A stretch of DNA of 64,000 nt. It comes from Methylobacterium marchantiae. GTDB taxonomy: Bacteria > Pseudomonadota > Alphaproteobacteria > Rhizobiales > Beijerinckiaceae. The notes below the pieces were generated by a model, which made no database searches, was not told the DNA's origin, and saw only the letters and a program-made list of their open reading frames with translations. Positions 27,429-36,008 of the stretch are shown here, piece after piece. Location of the stretch: assembly GCF_022179405.1 (NCBI RefSeq), contig NZ_BPQT01000050.1:1-64000 (forward strand). Reading direction: 5' to 3'. The position numbers were made by a program, and so were the translations under genes. Each line of letters opens with the position of its first letter. Position 1 is the first letter of the stretch.

Positions 27429-28370
27429 ATGAGCGACGCCGTGCCAGACCTCGACCGTGTGGTGAAGGAGATTGCCGAGGAGATGGCCGACCGGCAGGAC
27501 CGGGGCGAGGTCGCCACCTACATTCCCGAACTCGCCCGCGTCGACCCGAAGGCGTTCGGCATCGTGGTGATCGATGCCGACGGGCAGGTGGCGGCGGGCG
27601 GCGACAGCGACACGCCGTTCTCGATCCAGAGCATCTCGAAGGTCTTCACCCTCACCCTGGCGCTCGGCATGGTCGGCGACCGGCTGTGGCGAAGGGTCGG
27701 GCGCGAGCCCTCGGGCAGCCCGTTCAATTCCATCGTTCAGTTGGAGCGCGAGCGCGGCATCCCGCGCAATCCCTTCATCAATGCCGGCGCCATCGCGGTC
27801 ACCGACGTGATCCTGTCGGGCCACCAGCCGCGCGAGGCGCTGGGCGAGATCCTGCGCTTCATGCAGTTCCTGGCCCAGGACCCGACCATCACCATCGACG
27901 AGGCGGTGGCGGCCTCCGAACTGCGCACGGGTTTCCGCAACATCGCCCTCGCCAATTACATGAAATCCTTCGGCGTCATCGACAACCCGGTCGATTTCAC
28001 CCTCGGCGTCTATTTTCACCACTGCGCCATCGGCATGTCGTGCCGGCAGCTCGCAACGGCGAGCCGCTTCCTGGCCCATTCCGGCCGTCACCCGCTGACC
28101 GGACATTCCGTGGTCTCTCCGGAGCGCGCCAAGCGCATCAACGCGGTGATGCTCACCTGCGGGCATTACGACGGCTCCGGCGAATTCGCCTATCGGGTCG
28201 GCCTGCCGGGCAAGAGCGGCGTCGGCGGCGGCATCATCGCGGTGGCGCCGGAGCGGGCGTCGATCGCAGTCTGGTCACCGGGGCTCGATGCCTCGGGCAA
28301 TTCGCATCTCGGCCGGATCGCCCTCGAAATGCTGACGAAGCGCCTCGGCTGGTCGATCTTCGGAGTCTGA
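27429..28370 (+). CDS. glsA: Glutaminase (glutamine amidohydrolase)
   Basis: Enzyme of 313 residues that hydrolyses glutamine to glutamate and ammonia. The serine-dependent beta-lactamase-like fold is shown by the nucleophile motif [20 protein letters not shown] (Ser-x-x-Lys), the [13 protein letters not shown] motif, [20 protein letters not shown], and the Gly-rich [17 protein letters not shown] loop. Length fits the family. Starts further upstream in the same frame lack family character. It is divergent from hrcA, and glnII, the reverse reaction, lies 1.5 kb further on. That places two glutamine-balancing enzymes in one neighbourhood. Confidence 0.95.
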   Translation: MSDAVPDLDRVVKEIAEEMADRQDRGEVATYIPELARVDPKAFGIVVIDADGQVAAGGDSDTPFSIQSISKVFTLTLALGMVGDRLWRRVGREPSGSPFNSIVQLERERGIPRNPFINAGAIAVTDVILSGHQPREALGEILRFMQFLAQDPTITIDEAVAASELRTGFRNIALANYMKSFGVIDNPVDFTLGVYFHHCAIGMSCRQLATASRFLAHSGRHPLTGHSVVSPERAKRINAVMLTCGHYDGSGEFAYRVGLPGKSGVGGGIIAVAPERASIAVWSPGLDASGNSHLGRIALEMLTKRLGWSIFGV

Positions 28371-28391
28371 CTCTTTCCCGGGGAAGACCCA

Positions 28392-29096
28392 TCACGCCTT
28401 CGGCGCGACCGAAGGTCCGCGCTTCAGCAGGGCGAGGTAGTCGCGCAGCAGCCCGACCCGTTTCGGCCGGTAGCTCGTCCCCTCCAGTTCGGCGGCGGCG
28501 ATCCGGTCCACGCGGAACATCCGATGGGCCTCGCGCAGGCAGCACCAGGCGAGGACCACCAGCCTGCGGTCGAGATAGACGATCGCCAGCGGCCAGATCG
28601 TGCGATCGGTGCTCCGGTCGTCACTGTCCGTGTAGCGGATCGTCACCGCTTCCTCGCGCCAACATCCTTGGCGGATCACCGGCGTCGCGGGCGAGGGCGC
28701 GAAGCGCGTCTCGAACCGGCGGACCTGCGACACCGCGTGGAGAAGGTGCTGCTGCCCGGCATCGGGCAGGGTCGCCGCCACCTTGCCGAGCACCGCGGCA
28801 GCGGCCTTAGCCAGGGCCGGATCTCCCATATGCGCCACTTCGGACAGGCCCAGTACCAGCGCTTCGATCTCGATCCGGTCGAACATCTGAGGCGGCAGCG
28901 CCCCGTCCTCGACCAGGCGATAGCCGTAGCCGCGCTCGCCCTCGATATGGGCCCCGGCGGCGCGGAGGCTGTCGATGTCGCGGTAGAGCGAGCGGAGCGA
29001 CACGCCGGTCTCGTCCGCCAGCCGGGCCGCCGTCACCGGTGCCGGCAGTACGCGCAGGGCCTGGAGCAATCGGAAGAGACGGTCCGTCCGGGGCAT
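28392..29096 (-). CDS. YafY-type HTH/WYL-domain transcriptional regulator
   Basis: Protein of 234 residues. The N-terminal DeoR-like winged helix (TDRLFRLLQALRVLPAPVTA, ADETGVSLRSLYRDIDSLRA) precedes a WYL-type ligand-binding domain (about 130-225, with WPLAIVYLDRRLVVLAWCCL). WYL regulators sense small effectors or nucleic-acid fragments and often control a divergent neighbour. Here the divergent neighbour is a GST-like gene 77 nt away, so it probably regulates that gene and itself. The ligand is unknown. Confidence 0.88.
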   Translation of the reverse strand: MPRTDRLFRLLQALRVLPAPVTAARLADETGVSLRSLYRDIDSLRAAGAHIEGERGYGYRLVEDGALPPQMFDRIEIEALVLGLSEVAHMGDPALAKAAAAVLGKVAATLPDAGQQHLLHAVSQVRRFETRFAPSPATPVIRQGCWREEAVTIRYTDSDDRSTDRTIWPLAIVYLDRRLVVLAWCCLREAHRMFRVDRIAAAELEGTSYRPKRVGLLRDYLALLKRGPSVAPKA

Positions 29097-29173
29097 CGTC
29101 CAACTGACGTAAAGTGGCAGTTGAGGTCGACTATAGACGGCGGCGTCGAACCCGCCAACAGGAACGCCTCCCG

Positions 29174-29776
29174 ATGCTGACGCTCAATCATTCCTCCAAG
29201 AGCCGCTCGACCCGCGTCGTCGCGCTGCTGCACGAACTCGGTGCCCTCGACGACGTAGCGATCGGGATCGTCGCTATCCCCCGTCAGGACGGTTCCGGTC
29301 GGCGCGATCCCGGCAACCTCCATCCCGAAGGCAAGGTGCCGTTCCTCGTCCATGACGGAGCCGAGATCTGGGAGAGCAGCGCGATCATGCTGTATCTGGC
29401 CGACCTGTTCCCGAAGGCGGGCCTCAGCATCCCGCCGGGGCATTCGCAGCGCGGGGCCTATCTCAGCTGGTTCGCGTGGTATTCGGGCGTGGTGGAGCCG
29501 GTCATGCTGCTGGAAGCGATCGGGCTCTCGCATCCCGCCATCACGTCGACCTTTCGAAGCGGCGCGGAGGTGAGACAGCGCCTCGTCTCGGCCCTCGCCG
29601 AGGGACCGTTCCTGTTCGGCGAGCGCTTCACGGCGGCGGACATGCTGCTGCACTCGCCCTATGCCTGGTTCGGCAACCCGGGCGAGCCGATCCTCGACGC
29701 CTGGGTCGATCGCTGCAAGGCTCGTCCCGGACCGACTTTCGCCACCGAGTTCGACTCCCGGCACGCGTTGGCGTGA
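29174..29776 (+). CDS. Glutathione S-transferase family protein
   Basis: Protein of 200 residues. The N-terminal thioredoxin-like domain opens LTLNHSSKSRSTRVVALLHE. Its cis-Pro/glutathione segment is NLHPEGKVPFLVHDGAEIWE, then SSAIMLYLADLFP. The helical C-terminal domain contains FLFGERFTAADMLLHSPYAW. The conserved catalytic Ser/Tyr at the tip of the N-terminal strand appears as Ser-Lys-Ser-Arg-Ser, so chemistry and substrate cannot be assigned. The ATG at 29174 follows AGGAA. Divergent from and likely controlled by the WYL regulator. Confidence 0.88.
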   Translation: MLTLNHSSKSRSTRVVALLHELGALDDVAIGIVAIPRQDGSGRRDPGNLHPEGKVPFLVHDGAEIWESSAIMLYLADLFPKAGLSIPPGHSQRGAYLSWFAWYSGVVEPVMLLEAIGLSHPAITSTFRSGAEVRQRLVSALAEGPFLFGERFTAADMLLHSPYAWFGNPGEPILDAWVDRCKARPGPTFATEFDSRHALA

Positions 29777-29827
29777 GGTGAGGAGGCAGCAGGGCTACGC
29801 GGGCATTTAAGTCGCCCATGGAAAAGG

Positions 29828-29863
29828 CAAAAAGAAAACCTGCCGTGAATTTCACGGCAGGTT
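29828..29863 (-). terminator. Intrinsic terminator after glnII
   Basis: An 11-bp stem AACCTGCCGTG/CACGGCAGGTT with a 5-nt AATTT loop is followed on the minus strand by TTTTCTTTTTGCC. It is positioned 44 nt beyond the glnII stop and also lies at the 3' end of the convergent GST gene. Confidence 0.85.
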
Positions 29864-29906
29864 ATGATGTCGAACTAGGCACATTGCCTCGTTGCTAGCC
29901 TAAGAT

Positions 29907-30947
29907 TTAGGCGGCTGCCTTGGCCGAATCCTCGGTGGGGACCATCGAGACCGTTTTCAGGATCTGCGAAGCAATCTGGTAGGGGTCCCCCTGGCTGTTG
30001 GGACGGCGGTCTTCCAGGTAGCCCTTGTACTCGTTGTTGACGAAGCTGTGGGGCACGCGGATCGAGGCGCCGCGATCGGCGACGCCGTAGCTGAACTCGT
30101 TGATCGCGGCGGTCTCGTGCTTGCCGGTCAGACGCATGTGGTTGTCCGGGCCGTAGACGGCGATGTGGTCGTCCAGGTTTTCCTTGAACGCGGCCATGAG
30201 CGCTTCGAAATAGGCCTTGCCGCCCACCGTCCGGAGATGATCCGTCGAGAAGTTGGCATGCATGCCCGAGCCGTTCCAGTCGGTCGCGCCGAGCGGCTTG
30301 CAATGGTATTCGACGTCGATCTCGTAGGTCTCGCAGAGGCGCTGCAGCAGGTAGCGGGCGACCCACATCTCATCGGCGGCCTTCTTGGAGCCCTTGCCGA
30401 AGATCTGGAATTCCCACTGGCCCTTGGCCACCTCGGCATTGATGCCTTCGTGGTTTATGCCGGCGTCGAGGCAGAGGTCGAGATGTTCCTCGACGATCTT
30501 GCGGGCGATGCTGCCGACTTCCTTGTAGCCGACGCCGCAATAATATGGGCCCTGCGGAGCGGGGTATCCGGCGGTCGGGAAGCCGAGCGGACGACCGTCC
30601 TTGTAGAAGAAATACTCCTGCTCGAAGCCGAACCAAGCGCCGTCATCATCGAGGATGGTGGCGCGCTTGTTGGAGGCATGCGGGGTGACGCCGTCCGGCA
30701 TCATCACTTCGCAGAGGACGAGTACGCCGTTTTTGCGGGTGCTGTCGGGGAAGTGGCGGACGGGCTTCAACATGCAGTCGGAGCTGCCGCCCTCGGCCTG
30801 CATCGTCGAGCTGCCGTCGAAACCCCAGAGCGGGAGCTGCTCAAGGGTCGGGAAGCCGTCGAATTCCTTGATCTGGGTCTTGCCACGCAGGTTCGGCACC
30901 GGCGTGTATCCATCGAGCCATAGATACTCGAGTTTATACTTCGTCAT
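29907..30947 (-). CDS. glnII: Glutamine synthetase type II (eukaryote-type GSII)
   Basis: Cytosolic enzyme of 346 residues making glutamine from glutamate, ammonia and ATP. It starts YKLEYLWLDGYTPVPNLRGK and has the short-chain GSII motifs: FDGSSTMQAEGGSSDCMLKP, the metal-site FGFEQEYFF, the ammonia/ATP region TDWNGSGMHANFSTDHLRTV, and the Arg-rich end YLEDRRPNSQGDPYQI. GSII octamers or decamers, unlike GSI, are not adenylylated and are typical of Rhizobiales, where transcription is under Ntr control. The start follows AGAGG. A sigma-54 promoter match lies about 85 nt upstream. Confidence 0.96.
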   Translation of the reverse strand: MTKYKLEYLWLDGYTPVPNLRGKTQIKEFDGFPTLEQLPLWGFDGSSTMQAEGGSSDCMLKPVRHFPDSTRKNGVLVLCEVMMPDGVTPHASNKRATILDDDGAWFGFEQEYFFYKDGRPLGFPTAGYPAPQGPYYCGVGYKEVGSIARKIVEEHLDLCLDAGINHEGINAEVAKGQWEFQIFGKGSKKAADEMWVARYLLQRLCETYEIDVEYHCKPLGATDWNGSGMHANFSTDHLRTVGGKAYFEALMAAFKENLDDHIAVYGPDNHMRLTGKHETAAINEFSYGVADRGASIRVPHSFVNNEYKGYLEDRRPNSQGDPYQIASQILKTVSMVPTEDSAKAAA

Positions 30948-31030
30948 TTCGAGCCTCTCGTCCCTTGAGCGATACGACGGCCGGGTCTCCCCTCTCGTCG
31001 GTCGCGGCCGTTCGTAGCCGGATTCGCCGT

Positions 31031-31047
31031 TAGCATATCGTGTGCCA
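31031..31047 (-). promoter_or_regulatory. Sigma-54 (RpoN) promoter for glnII
   Basis: On the minus strand the sequence TGGCACACGATATGCTA has the -24 GG and -12 GC exactly 10 nt apart. It matches the consensus TGGCACnnnnnTTGCW except for one T. It lies about 85 nt before the glnII ATG. Rhizobial glnII genes are known to be RpoN/NtrC dependent, which supports the call; an NtrC enhancer was not identified. Confidence 0.7.
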
Positions 31048-31437
31048 GCGAACCTTGGCTCATCCTGAGGAGAAGCGCCCGACAGTCGACGAGGCCGAGG
31101 AACGCGCCGGCAGGTCCGAACGGGGCGAACCGAGGAACCGGGAAGACTGCCTATCGAATAGGCAATGCGTGCGCCGAACACCTAGGAATGTATGGCCTTC
31201 ACGTTGGATGGACCGGCATCGCACCGGTGCCGATCTTCCCGACCCGGAGAGCAAGGATGAAATTTTCCTTCGTCTAGGAAGAATGCCAGCCCGCCGCGGG
31301 CACCGTGCTTAATCCCAAAACAAAAAATATAAATTCGAGGCAGAGCGTGCGGCCATTCCGCGAGGACGCGCGTTCCAGAGGGCTTCCGCACCAAGCGGTC
31401 GGTGACACCTACAACCTTCGGAACGGAGCCTGCCCTG
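31048..31437. other. Spacer between glnII promoter and His-rich protein
   Basis: About 390 nt with no convincing gene. It should hold NtrC binding sites for glnII and the promoter of the His-rich protein. The part around 31310-31345 is AT-rich (a run of CAAAAAATATAAATTC) and could carry the latter promoter. Confidence 0.45.
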
Positions 31438-31755
31438 ATGAAGAACCCAACCCTGTCCGCCATGGCGAAGACCTTCGCCATCGTGGTCGCCCTGGTGGGC
31501 GCGATGATCCTCGGCGCCCCCCGCAGCGCGGACGCTGCGCCGATGGCGATGTCGACCGAAGTCGCGGGCTCGGCCAACGTGGCGGCCACCCAGGTCCAAT
31601 ATGCCGGCGGTCACTGGCGCCACCACGGCCGTCATCATCGCCGTCACTTCGGCCACCATCGCGGTCGGCATTTCGGCCACCACTACGGTCGTCGCTTCGG
31701 CCATCACCACCATCACCGCCGTGGCGTCTACCACGGTCGCGCCTACCGTTACTGA
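31438..31755 (+). CDS. Exported histidine-rich small protein
   Basis: Protein of 105 residues. A signal peptide (FAIVVALVGAMILGAPRSADA) is followed by a short Ala/Val stretch. The C-terminal 50 residues are made almost only of His, Arg, Gly, Tyr and Phe, in patterns such as HHGRHHRRHFGHH and HHHHHRRG. Clusters like these commonly bind Ni, Zn, Cu or Co, so a periplasmic metal buffer is a reasonable inference, but the charged Arg content also fits a structural or cell-wall role. Followed by a GC hairpin and then rph. No metal transporter is adjacent. Confidence 0.78.
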   Translation: MKNPTLSAMAKTFAIVVALVGAMILGAPRSADAAPMAMSTEVAGSANVAATQVQYAGGHWRHHGRHHRRHFGHHRGRHFGHHYGRRFGHHHHHRRGVYHGRAYRY

Positions 31756-31766
31756 GACGTGAGGCG

Positions 31767-31790
31767 GGGGCGCGTCGCTCGGCGCGCCCC
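31767..31790 (+). terminator. GC-rich hairpin after the His-rich gene
   Basis: An 8-bp stem GGGGCGCG/CGCGCCCC encloses an 8-nt loop, followed by a pyrimidine run (TCCCCCTCCT) rather than T's. It is a possible terminator separating the His-rich gene from rph. Confidence 0.5.
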
Positions 31791-31871
31791 TCCCCCTCCT
31801 GCGCTTGCCGGTGAACGAGCCGGAGCCTAAGAGCCCGGACGACCAATCCGGAACATCTGAGGAGAGTGCCC

Positions 31872-32585
31872 ATGCGGCCCTCGAAGCGCGCAAACGACGA
31901 ATTGCGCAACGTGACCCTGGAGCGCGCGGTCGCCCGCTATGCCGAGGGTTCCTGCCTCGTCACCTTCGGGCAAACCAAGGTGCTCTGCACCGCCTCCCTC
32001 GAAGAACGCGGCCCGCCATGGCTGCGCGGCTCGGGTAAGGGCTGGGTCACAGCAGAATATTCCATGCTGCCCCGCGCCACCCACGAGCGCACCCGCCGCG
32101 AGGTGAATTCGGGCAAGCCCTCCGGGCGGACCCAGGAAATCCAGCGCCTCATCGGCCGCTCGCTCCGCGCGGTCACTAACCTCCCGGCCATCGGCGAGCG
32201 CCAGATCACCGTCGATTGCGACGTGATCCAGGCCGATGGCGGCACCCGCACCGCCGCGATCACCGGAGCATGGGTCGCCCTGCACGATTGCTTCGCCTGG
32301 ATGCGGAGCCGCTCGATCATCTCCGTCGATCCCCTGCGCGAGCACGTTGCCGCCATTTCCTGCGGGATATACAAGGGCGTTCCGGTGCTCGACCTCGAAT
32401 ATGCCGAAGATTCGGCGGCTGAGACCGACGCGAACTTCGTCATGACCGGCTCCGGCGGGATCGTCGAAGTGCAGGGCACCGCCGAGGGCAAGCCCTTCTC
32501 CGAGGCCGAACTAATCGAGTTGCTGCGCCTCGCGCGCGGCGGTGTCGAGCAACTCGTCGCCCTGCAGAAGAAGACCGTCGCGTGA
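31872..32585 (+). CDS. rph: Ribonuclease PH
   Basis: Phosphorolytic 3'-5' exoribonuclease of 237 residues that trims tRNA precursors. Family motifs include [60 protein letters not shown] (with the conserved Arg cluster binding phosphate and RNA), [12 protein letters not shown] and [18 protein letters not shown]. Full length. The stop overlaps the GTG start of rdgB by 4 nt, so translation is coupled, an arrangement conserved in alphaproteobacteria. Confidence 0.97.
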   Translation: MRPSKRANDELRNVTLERAVARYAEGSCLVTFGQTKVLCTASLEERGPPWLRGSGKGWVTAEYSMLPRATHERTRREVNSGKPSGRTQEIQRLIGRSLRAVTNLPAIGERQITVDCDVIQADGGTRTAAITGAWVALHDCFAWMRSRSIISVDPLREHVAAISCGIYKGVPVLDLEYAEDSAAETDANFVMTGSGGIVEVQGTAEGKPFSEAELIELLRLARGGVEQLVALQKKTVA

Positions 32586-33217
32586 CCGGGCCGCGCATCC
32601 TCTCCGGGCGGGTCGTCATCGCCACCCACAATGCCGGCAAGCTCGTGGAGATGCGCGAGCTTTTGGCACCGTTCGGCGTCGAGGCGGTCTCGGCCGGCGA
32701 GCTCGGTCTGCCCGAGCCCGACGAGACCGGGACGATGTTCTCCGAGAACGCGTCGATCAAGGCCATCGCCGCCGCGCAGGCCTCGGGCCTGCCGGCCTTT
32801 GCCGATGATTCCGGCCTCTGCGTCAATGCTCTCGACGGCGCGCCCGGCCTGTTCTCCGCCCGCTGGGCCGGTCCGAACAAGGATTTTTCCGGCGCGATGG
32901 CCCGCATCATGGCCGAACTCGACAAGCGCGGCGCCACGACCCGGCGGGCTCACTTCGTCTCCGCTCTGGTCATCGCCTGGCCCGATGGCCACACTGAGAC
33001 CTTCGAGGGCCGCGTCTTCGGCGATCTGGTGGAGCCGCGAGGCTCGCAGGGCTTCGGCTACGATCCGATGTTCCTGCCCGACGGCTATGACCGCACCTTC
33101 GGCGAGATCTCGTCCGAGGAGAAGCACGGCGTCGACTGGCAGAGCGGTAACGCGTTGTCGCACCGCGCCCGCGCCTTCGTGATCCTGGCCGGACGCTGCC
33201 TGCGTCGGCCGGGCTGA
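32582..33217 (+). CDS. rdgB: XTP/dITP diphosphatase (RdgB/HAM1)
   Basis: Enzyme of 211 residues that hydrolyses non-canonical purine nucleoside triphosphates (dITP, XTP) to monophosphates and keeps them out of DNA and RNA. Motifs are [20 protein letters not shown] at the N-terminus, [40 protein letters not shown], and the base-binding [15 protein letters not shown], with SHRARAF at the C-terminus. Start GTG 32582 is within the stop of rph (GTGA overlap). Confidence 0.97.
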   Translation: MTGPRILSGRVVIATHNAGKLVEMRELLAPFGVEAVSAGELGLPEPDETGTMFSENASIKAIAAAQASGLPAFADDSGLCVNALDGAPGLFSARWAGPNKDFSGAMARIMAELDKRGATTRRAHFVSALVIAWPDGHTETFEGRVFGDLVEPRGSQGFGYDPMFLPDGYDRTFGEISSEEKHGVDWQSGNALSHRARAFVILAGRCLRRPG

Positions 33218-33297
33218 GCGGGCGGGATGCAGAGTTTCGAACTCTGTGTAAGCCGTCTAAGGCATATCTGAAGCCACCACGGTTTTTGAAAACAGAC

Positions 33298-33412
33298 CCG
33301 TCGTTCCGGTGCGCCCAAGGCGAGTCCGGAATCCAGAAACTCAGGATGTGCATGGCTTAGCACGACTTGTGGTCATGGATTCCGGGTCTGCTCCTCAGTA
33401 CCGGAATGACGG
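33298..33412. repeat. 115-bp intergenic palindromic repeat element
   Basis: Nested inverted repeats fill the rdgB-hemW gap. The outer arms CCGTCGTTCCGGT and ACCGGAATGACGG match at 12 of 13 bases. The inner arms CCGGAATCCA and TGGATTCCGG (33326-33335 and 33376-33385) match perfectly. No coding potential. The form is that of a REP/palindromic intergenic element, mobilised non-autonomously. It ends just before the hemW ribosome binding site. Confidence 0.7.
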
Positions 33413-33424
33413 AGGAGCGCTCCG

Positions 33425-34603
33425 ATGACCGACCGTTCAGGCCTGGACCACCCGACCCGCGATGCCGGGTTCGGTGTCTATGTCCATTGGCCCTTCTGCG
33501 CCTCGAAGTGCCCCTATTGCGACTTCAACAGCCATGTCCGCCATGCACCCGTGGACGAGGGCCGCTTCCTCGCGGCCTTCCGCGCCGAGATCGCCCATGT
33601 GGCGGCGCAGGTTCCGGGGCGGACCGTATCGAGCATCTTCCTCGGCGGCGGCACCCCGTCCCTGATGCAGCCTGCCACCGTGGCGGGTCTGCTCGACGCC
33701 ATCGGCGAATCCTGGGCAACGGCGCCGGACATTGAGGTGACGCTGGAGGCCAACCCGACGAGCGTCGAGGCCGGCCGTTTCCGCGGCTACCGCGCGGCCG
33801 GCGTCAACCGCGTCTCGCTCGGCGTCCAGGCCATGGACGATGCCTCCCTGAAGGCGCTGGGGCGTCTCCACACCGCCGCCGAGGCGATGGCGGCGGTGGA
33901 GACGGCGGCCGCGCATTTCGAGCGCTATTCCTTCGACCTGATCTACGCCCGGCCGAACCAGAGCGCAGCGTCATGGCGGGCCGAGCTGAAGGAGGCGATC
34001 GCGCGGGCTGCCGAGCATCTGTCGCTCTACCAGCTGACCATCGAGCCGGGGACGCCGTTCTTCGGCCTCCATGCCGCCGGCAAGCTCGTGCCGCCCGACA
34101 ACGACATGGCGCGAGCGCTCTACGACGTGACGCAGGAGGTCTGCGACGCGGCCGGGCTCGCCTCCTACGAGATCTCCAACCATGCCCGGCCCGGCGCGCA
34201 GTCGCGTCACAACCTCCTGTACTGGCGCTACGGCGAATATGCCGGCATCGGTCCCGGCGCGCATGGGCGGCTGGTGACCGAGGCGGGTCGGACCGGTACC
34301 GTCACGGAGCGGGTGCCCGAGGCGTGGCTGGAACGGGTCGAGCGCGACGGCCACGGCATCGTCGAGACCGAGATTCTGTCGGCCGCCGACCAGGGCGACG
34401 AGTTCCTGATGATGGGTCTGCGTCTGGCCGAGGGAATCGATCCGAAACGCTACGCAATCCTGAAAGAACAGCCCCTGAATCCGGTACGGATCGAGGCTCT
34501 GATCCGGTACGGTTTCGTGGTTCGTCTGGACAACGGGCGCATCGCCGCGACCCCGCGCGGAGCCCCCGTGCTGAACGCCATCGTAGCCGAACTCGCGGCC
34601 TGA
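33425..34603 (+). CDS. hemW: Radical SAM heme chaperone HemW
   Basis: Protein of 392 residues. The radical SAM iron-sulfur motif is in VHWPFCASKCPYCDFNSHV (CxxxCxxC), followed by the SAM-binding region SIFLGGGTPSLMQPATVAGL and the EANPTSVE strand. The C-terminal HemN-like domain ends VRLDNGRIAATPRGAPVLNA. HemW binds heme and delivers it to respiratory enzymes; it is not the oxygen-independent coproporphyrinogen oxidase, although often annotated so. The start follows GGAGGAG. In alphaproteobacteria it typically follows rph-rdgB, as here, with a repeat element inserted in between. Confidence 0.95.
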   Translation: MTDRSGLDHPTRDAGFGVYVHWPFCASKCPYCDFNSHVRHAPVDEGRFLAAFRAEIAHVAAQVPGRTVSSIFLGGGTPSLMQPATVAGLLDAIGESWATAPDIEVTLEANPTSVEAGRFRGYRAAGVNRVSLGVQAMDDASLKALGRLHTAAEAMAAVETAAAHFERYSFDLIYARPNQSAASWRAELKEAIARAAEHLSLYQLTIEPGTPFFGLHAAGKLVPPDNDMARALYDVTQEVCDAAGLASYEISNHARPGAQSRHNLLYWRYGEYAGIGPGAHGRLVTEAGRTGTVTERVPEAWLERVERDGHGIVETEILSAADQGDEFLMMGLRLAEGIDPKRYAILKEQPLNPVRIEALIRYGFVVRLDNGRIAATPRGAPVLNAIVAELAA

Positions 34604-34628
34604 TCCGCCATATCCGAGAAGCGGCGGA

Positions 34629-35870
34629 TCAGGTGCCCGAAGGCCCGAGCGTGCGGGGTGCCGGGCTGACGATGGTCGGCGCGCCGCTGCGGATTTCGTA
34701 GATGGCCAGCGCCCGGTCGCTCAGGCCCTCGGACCGGAACCGGAACGTCCCGTCGATGCCGGAAAAGCCGGCCTGAGTGGTCAATGTCGCATCGGCAAAG
34801 CGCTGCGATCCGTATTGTCTGGTCAACGCCGCCATCAGTGACACGGCATCGTAGGCCAATGTCGCCACGCGGGGTGGCACCGATCCGAAGCGTGCCTGGT
34901 AGCGCTGCGAGAAGCCGTTGAAACCATTGGCATCCGCCGCCGCGAACCAGCCGCCCTGCAGGGCAGGCAGGGCGTAGACCCGCGGATCGTTCCACACCGC
35001 CGTTCCGATCGGCTTCACGCGACCAGGCGAGAAACCGGCCTTTGTGAGCGCCGGTGCCACATTGGCGAGTCCTTCCGGGCTTTCCGGTAGGAAGAGAGCA
35101 TCGGCCTGAGCGCCCGGACCATTGATCAGGCCGGAAAGACGCATGATGGCCGGAGTTGGCGTGCCCGGCGCGTAACGCTCGATCGCCACCAGTCGAGCGC
35201 CCTTCCTGGCCACGGCCTCGCGGAACTGCGCCTCCACGGCGTTTCCGTAGCTACTCTCGGGGATCAACGCAGCGAAGGACCGACGGCCCGCCGCCACCGC
35301 CTCGTCGACCACGCGGTCGACCTCGGTCTGCGGCAGGAAGCTCAAGAGGTACACGCTGCGCGCAGCGACGCTCGCATCCGTGGAGAAGGCGATGATCGGC
35401 TTGCCGCCACCGCGCGCCACCCCGGCCGCGACCTTGACATTAGCCGCGAAGAGCGGACCGAGCACGAGCTCAGCACCTTCGGACACGGCGGCTTGCGCCG
35501 CCTCGCGAGCGCCATCGGGCGAGCCGCGATCGTCTTTCACCAGGATCTGCAGGTCGGGCTTCTGAAAATCCTCGATGGCGAGTTCGGCAGCATTGCGCAT
35601 GGCCGCACCGACCATGGAGCCGGGACCGCTCAGCGGCAGGATGAGAGCGATCTTGACCGAGCCCGTCCCGATCTTGATGGCGCCGGCCGAGGGCACCTGC
35701 GGATCGGCGGTGGGCACTGTATCCGTGATGGCGGCGCCTCTCGTAGCACGCGGGCCGCCATCGGGGCCGCCGATGCACGCGCCGAGGCCGGCGGTGAACA
35801 GGACAACGGCCGCCACTCTCGCCCAGCGCATCGCGGCTGGATCGTCGTCCGTTGCGAGGCTCTTCACCAT
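34629..35870 (-). CDS. Penicillin-binding protein activator lipoprotein (LpoA/YraM-like)
   Basis: Lipoprotein of 413 residues. An N-terminal signal ends in the lipobox LGAC (Cys about residue 32). The chain is a type I periplasmic-binding fold (VKIALILPLSGPGSMVGAAM, AELVLGPLFAANVKVAAGVA, and the late SLMAALTRQYGSQRFADATL). In enterobacteria the equivalent LpoA activates PBP1A at the outer membrane; the alphaproteobacterial version lacks the N-terminal TPR half, as here. The start is fixed by a strong AAGGAGG site. Divergent from rsmI in the conserved yraM-rsmI-yraN order. Confidence 0.87.
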   Translation of the reverse strand: MVKSLATDDDPAAMRWARVAAVVLFTAGLGACIGGPDGGPRATRGAAITDTVPTADPQVPSAGAIKIGTGSVKIALILPLSGPGSMVGAAMRNAAELAIEDFQKPDLQILVKDDRGSPDGAREAAQAAVSEGAELVLGPLFAANVKVAAGVARGGGKPIIAFSTDASVAARSVYLLSFLPQTEVDRVVDEAVAAGRRSFAALIPESSYGNAVEAQFREAVARKGARLVAIERYAPGTPTPAIMRLSGLINGPGAQADALFLPESPEGLANVAPALTKAGFSPGRVKPIGTAVWNDPRVYALPALQGGWFAAADANGFNGFSQRYQARFGSVPPRVATLAYDAVSLMAALTRQYGSQRFADATLTTQAGFSGIDGTFRFRSEGLSDRALAIYEIRSGAPTIVSPAPRTLGPSGT

Positions 35871-36008
35871 TGCGAGGCCCTCCTTGTCGCCCGCGCAACC
35901 CGTAGCTCGACGTCTGCACGGTTAAGGCCTGGATATGAAAAGTAAATGTGCCGGGTGATCCGCCGCAGGCATTCCTCCGGACTGTGTCTCCGTGGCAAGG
36001 TCGCGACC

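Noticed and set aside
31048-31437. Possible riboswitch or small gene in the glnII/His-rich spacer
   Set aside because: Only one weak stem (CGGCA/TGCCG near 31220) and no conserved riboswitch core was seen.
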